Assembly: GCA_023299945.1 (NCBI GenBank)
Contig: JALZVZ010000258.1
Span: forward strand, 1-6,475
Direction: 5' to 3'
Length of the DNA: 6,475 nt
DNA from: Altererythrobacter sp.
GTDB lineage: Bacteria > Pseudomonadota > Alphaproteobacteria > Sphingomonadales > Sphingomonadaceae
In this document: piece after piece, positions 1-5,216 of the stretch
Layout of the letters: the number at the start of each line of letters is the position of its first letter
Position numbering within the stretch: position 1 is the first letter of the stretch
Position numbers and translations under genes: made by a program
Notes under the pieces: generated by a model
What the model was told of the DNA's origin: nothing
The model's input: only the letters and a program-made list of their open reading frames with translations
Databases searched by the model: none

Positions 1-364
1 GATCTGCAGAAAAGTTCGAATAGTAATCAATTACATTATCGGGGCCGCGTTTTTGTTGCAGGACCTCTGTGATAACGGCGGCAATATTTTGATCAAGAGC
101 GCCAGCCCAACGATCAGATGAACTGATTATGACGCGGCCCTGCGCTTCACGCGATGCAATTCCGCGTGGCTTAAGGTGATCTGCAATAGTGATCGGACCA
201 ACCAAGACCATGGGGCCGCTTTCAATCATCATTGCTGGGTTAGATGAGGCTGGCGCCTCCAGAACGAAATAACGCGGGGCAGGGGTAGTGGATGCGCAAC
301 CAGCGAGCAAAACCAATCCAAAGCCACTTAAAATTGCGCGAAACCTTGATCTTGGATTTGTCAT
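1..364 (-). CDS. PqiC-type ABC transport auxiliary lipoprotein (partial, 3' end cut by window)
   Basis: This is the N-terminal 121 residues of a lipoprotein that runs off the left edge. It starts with ATG at 364-362. A short basic N-terminus (MTNPRSRFRA) is followed by a hydrophobic stretch and a textbook lipobox LLAGC, so Cys23 would be lipidated and residues 1-22 removed. The residue after the cysteine is Ala, not Asp, which under the E. coli Lol rule favours the outer membrane. The mature part begins with RYFVLEAP, then has VLVGPITIADHL and SSDRWAGALDQNIAAVITEV, a pattern typical of the ABC-type transport auxiliary lipoprotein family (PqiC/YmbA-like). The start codon overlaps the stop of the upstream MCE gene (ATGA) and has a strong ribosome site. 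Family members work with MCE proteins at the outer membrane in lipid transport. The substrate is unknown. Family assignment is fairly sure from the N-terminal half and the context. Confidence 0.88.
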   Translation of the reverse strand, partial: MTNPRSRFRAILSGFGLVLLAGCASTTPAPRYFVLEAPASSNPAMMIESGPMVLVGPITIADHLKPRGIASREAQGRVIISSSDRWAGALDQNIAAVITEVLQQKRGPDNVIDYYSNFSAD

Positions 365-1335
365 TCGTCTGCTCCCTTGTCGGATTTCCCTCTGATGAGC
401 GATTCCGGTTGTTCTTCTAATAAAGTGGTCAGCCTGTTGATCGATTCTGCTGCTGCTGACATTTCACGCAGCGCATTGACCAACTCAATTGATACTGGAT
501 CCTCGCGGTCCAACCTCGATTGGGCTAATGCCAGTGTTTGATCGACATTTGATAAGGTGGAGTCGAGCCTAACCAGCGTATCCTTATTAAGCTTATTTGA
601 AATGGCCGTTACGGATGTACCGCTTGTCGCCAGCAATTTGCGCATTTCATTTGTTGTTCTGGGTAGATCCCTATCGGCGAACTGGCCAAAGCTATCTGCG
701 CTGCGTTTGACGCTGTTCGTCAAGGCCGGCAATTCAGCAAGCGTTGTTTGCAGATCCTCATTGGCGAGTACCTGATTAAGTGAGCCAAGTGTTTCGGTTA
801 ATTGGGTGACAATTTGGTCGATTGGAAGTTTCTGTATCGATGCAAGAAACTCTCCTAAGCCAGTTTCAACAGTTGGCATTTCGGGATATTGATCGCGCTT
901 ATTTCCCAATTTTCGGATGGCCTGATCTGGATGGAAATCTAAGGAAACATAGAGCTGCCCCGTCAATAGGCTCTGGGATTCTAGCGAGCCTCGCATCCCG
1001 TTTTGAACCAGCGGTTTGAAGAGGTTATATTCGCCCTCCTTCAATTCTGCATTCTGCATTGTCTCAGGGAAGATGACCAATATCACGCGCGGGGTCAGTG
1101 ACATTCTTTTAGGGTCATAGACGCCTTCAATGGATTCCACTTGCCCAATTTCAATGCCGCGAAACTTAACTGGCGCACCGACATTGAGGCCGTTTACGGA
1201 GCTGTCAAAATAGGCAACAAAGCGCCGTTCTGCTTTGAAAAAGTCCTGGCTACCAAAATAGAATACCGCTGCCACCACGAGCAGGACAGCGATTATAACA
1301 AACGCGCCGATTGATTTCACATTTGCTTGTTTCAT
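361..1335 (-). CDS. MCE-domain (MlaD/PqiB-like) periplasmic lipid-transport protein
   Basis: This is a 324-residue protein with one N-terminal membrane anchor (about residues 9-27) and a periplasmic body. A single MCE domain follows (about 38-136), recognised from NGLNVGAPVKFRGIEIGQV (48-66) and LVQNGMRGSLESQSLLTGQ (109-127). From about 160 to 310 the chain is predicted by eye to be mostly helical, rich in Leu, Thr, Asn and Ser. It ends in EEQPESLIRGK (307-317), a tail motif I recall from other MCE proteins. MCE proteins form hexameric rings that carry phospholipids or other hydrophobic molecules between inner and outer membrane. E. coli MlaD is about 183 residues, so this protein has a much longer C-terminal region, closer in plan to one MCE unit plus a PqiB-like helical needle. 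The start overlaps the ATPase stop (ATGA), with GGAA at 1344-1341 as ribosome site. The substrate cannot be told from sequence. Confidence 0.92.
   Translation of the reverse strand: MKQANVKSIGAFVIIAVLLVVAAVFYFGSQDFFKAERRFVAYFDSSVNGLNVGAPVKFRGIEIGQVESIEGVYDPKRMSLTPRVILVIFPETMQNAELKEGEYNLFKPLVQNGMRGSLESQSLLTGQLYVSLDFHPDQAIRKLGNKRDQYPEMPTVETGLGEFLASIQKLPIDQIVTQLTETLGSLNQVLANEDLQTTLAELPALTNSVKRSADSFGQFADRDLPRTTNEMRKLLATSGTSVTAISNKLNKDTLVRLDSTLSNVDQTLALAQSRLDREDPVSIELVNALREMSAAAESINRLTTLLEEQPESLIRGKSDKGADE
372..378 (-). promoter_or_regulatory. Ribosome binding site of the auxiliary lipoprotein gene
   Basis: On the minus strand this reads AAGGGAG, seven bases before the ATG at 364-362. It lies inside the 3' end of the MCE gene. 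It supports the overlapping ATGA start for the lipoprotein gene and independent ribosome loading in addition to coupling. Confidence 0.65.
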
Positions 1336-2111
1336 GACGATTCCAGTGTTCCAGATGGCTCTGAGCCGCGATTAAGAAATTCAGCAACTTTTGCTGTAGG
1401 TGGATTGCGCCTCAACTCGTCAATCGAGCCTAACGCGGTTTGTGTGCGTGCATCGGCATCTACGAAAATGCCTCGATCGCCTATGGCAAAAATACTGGCA
1501 AGTTCATGCGTAACCATGACGATAGTCGCGCCTAGCCCGTCCCTCAGCTCAATGATAAGATCATCCAACCGTTTTGAACTGATCGGATCGAGGCCTGCTG
1601 ATGGTTCATCAAAAAACAGAATTTCCGGATCGAGAGCCATTGCTCTTGCAAGGCCTGCTCGCTTCTTCATGCCGCCGCTAATCTCAGAAGGATAATATTC
1701 TTCAAACCCGGCAAGCCCTACCAATGAAAGTTTGAACGATACGATATCGGCAATTTCGGCGTCCGAATAATCTGTATATGTCGACAAGGGTAAGGAGACG
1801 TTCTGAGCGAGCGTCATTGAGCTCCACAAGGCGCCGCTTTGATACAAAACTCCAAACTTACGAGACAGCGCCTTTCGACGTTCTTCATCAGTGTTCCAGA
1901 AGTTTTCTTTGTCGTAATAGATGTCGCCTTGCTTAGGCTTATTCAGCCCGATCATATGCTTAAGCAAGCTGCTTTTCCCGCTTCCGCTATCGCCCATTAC
2001 TACAAAAATTTCACCCTTCTTCACATTGAAGTTCAGGTCACGCTGAATGACAAAATCTCCATAGGCCATGGTGAGATTATCGACTGAAATTTTATATTCT
2101 TCAGGGTCCAT
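1332..2111 (-). CDS. MlaF-like ATP-binding protein of an MCE lipid ABC transporter
   Basis: This is a 259-residue ABC ATPase, the cytoplasmic motor for the neighbouring MlaE-type permease. All nucleotide-binding motifs are intact: Walker A GDSGSGKSS (40-48), Q-loop Gln91 in LYQSGALW, signature ISGGMKKRAGLARA (144-157), Walker B ILFFDEP (164-170), D-loop SAGLDP and switch His202 in VTHE. The SGGMKKR form of the signature, followed by AxLARAxALDP, is typical of the MlaF/Ttg2A branch. I chose the ATG at 2111-2109. It sits one base after the permease stop, has GGGGA six bases upstream, and gives an N-terminus (MDPEEYKISVDNLTMAYGDF) that begins just before the first strand of the ABC fold. The frame stays open back to 2264, but that 51-residue extension lies entirely inside the permease gene and has no family counterpart. 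The length matches ordinary MlaF proteins (about 260-270). Confidence 0.94.
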   Translation of the reverse strand: MDPEEYKISVDNLTMAYGDFVIQRDLNFNVKKGEIFVVMGDSGSGKSSLLKHMIGLNKPKQGDIYYDKENFWNTDEERRKALSRKFGVLYQSGALWSSMTLAQNVSLPLSTYTDYSDAEIADIVSFKLSLVGLAGFEEYYPSEISGGMKKRAGLARAMALDPEILFFDEPSAGLDPISSKRLDDLIIELRDGLGATIVMVTHELASIFAIGDRGIFVDADARTQTALGSIDELRRNPPTAKVAEFLNRGSEPSGTLESS

Positions 2112-2112
2112 T

Positions 2113-3219
2113 TTAAATCCCCAACGCATTTGTAAGGACCGCGAAAAATGCTGTTGCAAAGATAATGGCGACGATGCCACTAACGACTGCGCTGGTTGCG
2201 GCATTGCCGACGGCCGAAGCGCTTCGTCCGCTGCGCATGCCTTGCATACAACCAGTGATAGCAACCAAAATTCCGTAGAAGGATCCCTTTACGACCCCGA
2301 TGGCGATATCACCAAGGTCGATAGATCCTTGTGTTTGGGTGGCATATTCAATCCCGCCAAGATCAAGCAATAAGACACCAACCAAATAACCCCCAAACAT
2401 GCCAATCGCATCAGCATATAGAACCAATAAAGGCGTCATAATTGCAAGGGCAACCATGCGTGGCAGTACGAGAAATTCGATGGGAGAGAAGCCGAAAGTT
2501 TGCAGGGCATCAATTTCTTCGTTCACTTGCATAGTGCCCAATTGCGCAGCGTATGCCGCGCCGGTGCGGCCGGCTAATATGATCGCAGTCATCATTGGTG
2601 CGATCTCTCTGGTTAAGCCAAGGGAAACCAGATTTGCCACATAAAGCTGGGCGCCAAATTGCTCGAGTTGGACAGCGCCCATGAAAGCAAGGATGACGCC
2701 GAGCAGAAGATTGACAAGTCCGACAATGGCGAGAGCCTGTGGCCCCACGGCATAGATAAAGGAAAGCAAATCGGATTTCTGATATTGGGCTTTCCCGCGG
2801 ATCATTTGTTTTAAAGCGCGCAGAGATTGGCCCAGAAAATCCGAAACTTCTTTTGCCTCTTTAAAAAAGGAAAGAGTGCCTTTCCCAACCCGCGTCAGAA
2901 TATCTGCACCCGGCTTGTTCGCGTCTTCTTTATCCGCTGCAACAGTCGGCTGAGCGATGGTGAGTATTTTGGCCGCTCCCGCAGGAAGGTTTGAATAATC
3001 CGAAATACCCCCTTCTTTTCGAATGATCTCATCCGCAATGCGAAGTGCGGCCAATGTCCTGCTGGTCCAGGCATCACCGTCTAAGGTGTAGCGAACCAGA
3101 GAGAGCTTTTCCGTTTGAATTTTTTGAACCAATTTTGCGCCAAGTTCGCGCGCATCAATCAGTTCACTGTCGATGACGACCGAAAGTGCGCCCTCGGCAT
3201 TGGCAATGGAGTAGGTCAT
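2113..3219 (-). CDS. MlaE-family permease with N-terminal STAS-like domain
   Basis: This is a 368-residue inner-membrane permease of an MCE-type lipid ABC transporter and the first gene of the minus-strand unit. Residues from about 150 to 368 are the MlaE domain. Hydrophobic segments lie near 157-182, 200-217, 247-268, 272-288, 305-324 and 344-366. The family signature runs from LAGRTGAAYAAQLGT (215-229) through EEIDALQTFGFSP (234-246). Residues 1 to about 95 are soluble and resemble a degenerate STAS fold, and a charged linker (about 96-150) joins it to the membrane part. In E. coli the permease is about 260 residues and a separate STAS protein, MlaB, binds the ATPase. Here the extra domain probably plays that part in cis, which is inference. 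Both the overall length and the fused layout are known for STAS-permease proteins in other Proteobacteria. The ribosome site is weak: AGGG lies 13 bases before the ATG. Confidence 0.92.
   Translation of the reverse strand: MTYSIANAEGALSVVIDSELIDARELGAKLVQKIQTEKLSLVRYTLDGDAWTSRTLAALRIADEIIRKEGGISDYSNLPAGAAKILTIAQPTVAADKEDANKPGADILTRVGKGTLSFFKEAKEVSDFLGQSLRALKQMIRGKAQYQKSDLLSFIYAVGPQALAIVGLVNLLLGVILAFMGAVQLEQFGAQLYVANLVSLGLTREIAPMMTAIILAGRTGAAYAAQLGTMQVNEEIDALQTFGFSPIEFLVLPRMVALAIMTPLLVLYADAIGMFGGYLVGVLLLDLGGIEYATQTQGSIDLGDIAIGVVKGSFYGILVAITGCMQGMRSGRSASAVGNAATSAVVSGIVAIIFATAFFAVLTNALGI
2118..2122 (-). promoter_or_regulatory. Ribosome binding site deciding the ATPase start
   Basis: On the minus strand this reads GGGGA, six bases before the ATG at 2111-2109, and it overlaps the last codons of the permease gene. 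The permease stop TAA (2115-2113) lies between this site and the ATG, so terminating ribosomes are placed to restart. It favours 2111 over the in-frame upstream start at 2264. Confidence 0.55.
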
Positions 3220-3372
3220 TTTACAGACGTTGCCCTAAGGAGTGAGAGCGGAGAAATTTTGACGTGGAAAATGCTGCATGATCTAGCATCAGGCGACCGG
3301 TCAATCGGGGTTCTATAGTTCTTCGTTGCACCGCAAATACTTTCCTTTGAATTTAGATGCGTACGACATGGG

Positions 3373-3407
3373 AAAAGTTACATGGATCAGTTAAATTTGT
3401 AACGTTT
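3373..3407. repeat. Inverted repeat, 10-base arms with 15-base spacer
   Basis: The left arm AAAAGTTACA (3373-3382) and right arm TGTAACGTTT (3398-3407) are inverted copies matching at nine of ten positions, with a perfect GTTACA/TGTAAC core. Arm centres are 25 bases apart, a spacing that would suit a dimeric regulator. The same sequence could also form a stem-loop in RNA. It sits between two divergent genes, so an operator is a reasonable reading. No regulator family can be named. Confidence 0.45.
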
Positions 3408-3427
3408 GATGTGCGGGCCGCATCAAA
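3405..3427. repeat. Inverted repeat TTTGATG-N9-CATCAAA
   Basis: A perfect seven-base inverted repeat (3405-3411 with 3421-3427) encloses a GC-rich nine-base loop, TGCGGGCCG. Part of the loop can pair further (GCG with CGC) if two bases bulge. No T-run follows on either strand, so it does not look like a terminator. It overlaps the right arm of the preceding dyad by three bases. It may be an operator or a leader hairpin about 100 bases upstream of poxB. Confidence 0.42.
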
Positions 3428-3527
3428 GAAATGCTGCCCTATATGTTCTGCTCATCCAAGTTCAGTGAAGCTAGGACATTAGAGCGGTTGCATCATTCCC
3501 TTCAATCCTCTGAAAAGAATATAGAAA

Positions 3528-5216
3528 ATGACAAAGCGTGTTTGTGAAATCATATTGGATGTTATCGCACCTGTAAGCACTCGGCAATTTTTTGGGATGA
3601 CGGGCGATACCTTGAACCCTCTGTTGGATGCAATTCGTCGTGATGGACGTTTTGAGTGGATGGGTGTCCGGCATGAGGAAGCAGGCGCCTTTGCTGCCGG
3701 CGCTCAGGGCAAATTAACCGGAAAATTGGGCCTGTGTGCCGGTACAACCGGACCAGGTGCATTGCATCTGATCAACGGGCTTTATGATGCAAAGCGGGAT
3801 CGCGCACCGGTTCTTGCCATCACAGGGCACATCCCAACCTCTGAACAGGGTTCGACCTATTTTCAGGAAACTAATCTCAAGGCAATTTTTGAAGATATCT
3901 GCGTCTATAACCAATATGTCAGCAGCCCAAACCAAATGCCTCGAATGATCCAGCAGGCCGTTCAGATGGCTTTGACTGAGGGTGGGGTTGCCCACCTTTC
4001 AATCCCTAGCGACATTATAAATCAAGAAGTCCCTGAATCTGATCTTTATCGTGATGTTCTGGTTTCCACGCCTACAATAATGCCATGCCCTCACGAGCTT
4101 GGAAAAGCGGCTGAGGTTTTGAACAAGGGCGGCAAAATTGCGATCCTTGCTGGTGATGGCTGCCGTGGTTCGCGCGATGAATTGCTCGAATTGGCGCAAA
4201 AGCTAAACGCACCCATCATCCGCACATTGCGCGGGACCGATGTGATGGAGAACAGCAATCCACATTGGATCGGCGGGCTGGGTATGCTGGGCTCACCTCA
4301 AGGTGTTGACGCGATCGAGGATTGCGACACGCTGATCATGCTTGGGACGGACTTCCCCTATGGCATGTTCTTGCCCGGTAATCGCAACATAATTCAAGTG
4401 GATGTGAAGGCCGCGCATATCGGACGGCGCTGTGCCGTAACCGTAGGGATCATTGGCCACGTGCGCCCGACGATTATTGAGTTAAACAAGCTGGTTAAGC
4501 CGAACACTGAAACGGCCTATCTGGAAAAGCTACAAAATCGCCGCGTAAAATGGGATAAAACCATGGCGAAAAAATCGTCATTGGAAAATCGCAAGATGGT
4601 CCCCCCGCAGGCCCTAACTCGTCTTGCCTCTGAACTTGCAACGGATGATGCGGTGTTTGTGGTTGATGTGGGCGAGGTTACGGCATTTGCCGCTCGCCAT
4701 TTGCAAATGCGCGGTAAGCAAAGGTTGCTAGGATCGTTCAATCACGGCTCTTTGGGCGTGGGCATGCCGGGCGCGATGGGCGCGCAAGCACTCGACCGTA
4801 ATCGTCAAGTTGTCGCACTATGCGGAGACGGTGCCTTCGGCATGATGATGCAAGATTTTGTCACCGCCGTTCGGTATGAATTGCCGCTGACATGCATCGT
4901 TTATAACAATGAAAAGCTTGGCTTCGTCGAGCTGGAGATGGAGGCGACCGGTTTCCCCAAATATGGCACGAAATTGGTCAATCCAGATTTTGCTGCATAT
5001 GCCGAGGCATGCGGAGGTAAAGGGATCACCGTCACCAAGCCCGAGGAATTGGAAGCGGCAATCAAAGAGGCCTATGCTTCAAAAATGCCCTATATTCTGG
5101 ATGTTAAGGTCAACCCGAACGAGCTTATCATGCCGCCAAAGATCGATCCAGCGCACGCATGGGGTTATAGCTTGGCTAAACTCAAAGAACTATTCGTAGA
5201 GAGCGAGGACCAGTAA
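3528..5216 (+). CDS. poxB: Pyruvate:quinone oxidoreductase (pyruvate oxidase, PoxB type)
   Basis: This 562-residue thiamine-diphosphate and FAD dependent enzyme would oxidatively decarboxylate pyruvate to acetate and CO2 and pass electrons to ubiquinone. It aligns without gaps through its N-terminus to E. coli PoxB as I remember it. Shared blocks are GMTGDTLN (23-30), RHEEAGAFAAG (48-58, Glu50 being the catalytic glutamate that activates thiamine), HLINGLYD (80-87), STYFQET (109-115), LLGSFNHGS (400-408), and the diphosphate/Mg motif from GDGAFGMM (433-440) to NN (460-461). The following LGFVELEM contains Phe466, which corresponds to E. coli Phe465 near the flavin. Domain order is Pyr (about 1-180), FAD-binding middle (about 190-330) and PP (about 360-535). 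The C-terminus stops about 11 residues before that of E. coli and lacks its membrane-binding tail. Other members of the superfamily (acetolactate synthase, glyoxylate carboligase) fit less well. The stop overlaps the next start. Confidence 0.92.
   Translation: MTKRVCEIILDVIAPVSTRQFFGMTGDTLNPLLDAIRRDGRFEWMGVRHEEAGAFAAGAQGKLTGKLGLCAGTTGPGALHLINGLYDAKRDRAPVLAITGHIPTSEQGSTYFQETNLKAIFEDICVYNQYVSSPNQMPRMIQQAVQMALTEGGVAHLSIPSDIINQEVPESDLYRDVLVSTPTIMPCPHELGKAAEVLNKGGKIAILAGDGCRGSRDELLELAQKLNAPIIRTLRGTDVMENSNPHWIGGLGMLGSPQGVDAIEDCDTLIMLGTDFPYGMFLPGNRNIIQVDVKAAHIGRRCAVTVGIIGHVRPTIIELNKLVKPNTETAYLEKLQNRRVKWDKTMAKKSSLENRKMVPPQALTRLASELATDDAVFVVDVGEVTAFAARHLQMRGKQRLLGSFNHGSLGVGMPGAMGAQALDRNRQVVALCGDGAFGMMMQDFVTAVRYELPLTCIVYNNEKLGFVELEMEATGFPKYGTKLVNPDFAAYAEACGGKGITVTKPEELEAAIKEAYASKMPYILDVKVNPNELIMPPKIDPAHAWGYSLAKLKELFVESEDQ
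5205..5209 (+). promoter_or_regulatory. Ribosome binding site of the malic enzyme gene
   Basis: GAGGA lies six bases before the ATG at 5216-5218, inside the last codons of poxB. It supports the TAATG overlapping start and efficient reinitiation after poxB. Confidence 0.65.

Larger units (their letters stand above)
3220..3527. promoter_or_regulatory. Divergent intergenic region between lipid-transport and pyruvate/malate units
   Basis: This 308-base stretch has no credible gene. It separates the permease start (3219, minus) from the poxB start (3528, plus), so it must hold promoters for both directions unless either unit is read from further away. The part from about 3335 to 3410 is AT-rich and contains two overlapping inverted repeats, listed separately. 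I looked for -35/-10 pairs on both strands. The best -35-like words (TTGACG at 3259-3264 plus strand, TTGACC at 3304-3299 minus strand, TTGATG at 3426-3421 minus strand) lack a good -10 at the right distance. No promoter is therefore called. The ribosome site before poxB is poor (only a purine run near 3513-3519). Confidence 0.6.

Noticed and set aside
1327..1695. 122-codon plus-strand open frame opposite the ATPase gene
   Set aside because: It is the antisense shadow of the ATPase signature and Walker B region. Its composition reflects the reversed codons and no motif is visible.
2112..2264. 51-residue in-frame N-terminal extension of the ATPase up to an ATG at 2264
   Set aside because: It lies wholly inside the permease gene, has no ABC-fold counterpart, and the ATG at 2111 has a ribosome site and the expected family N-terminus.
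3237..3242. AAGGAG as a ribosome site near the permease start
   Set aside because: It reads AAGGAG only on the plus strand, opposite to the permease, and no suitable plus-strand start follows it at normal spacing.
3259..3287. TTGACG on the plus strand as a promoter -35 for poxB
   Set aside because: The best word at normal spacing is TCTAGC (3282-3287), which matches the -10 consensus at only three positions and lacks the final T. It is also about 240 bases from the gene.
3299..3304. TTGACC on the minus strand as a promoter -35 for the transporter unit
   Set aside because: No acceptable -10 lies 16-18 bases downstream. The only TA-rich word, TAGATC, is 13 bases away.
3115..3318. 67-codon plus-strand open frame crossing the divergent region
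   Set aside because: It starts inside the permease gene in the opposite strand, has no ribosome site and no recognisable protein character. It is a chance frame.
3405..3427. Hairpin as an intrinsic terminator
   Set aside because: No T-run follows on either strand, and it lies upstream of both divergent genes, not after a gene.
4909..5199. 96-codon plus-strand frame inside poxB
   Set aside because: It lies entirely within the well-supported poxB frame and its Arg/Ser/Pro-rich translation looks like an out-of-frame reading.
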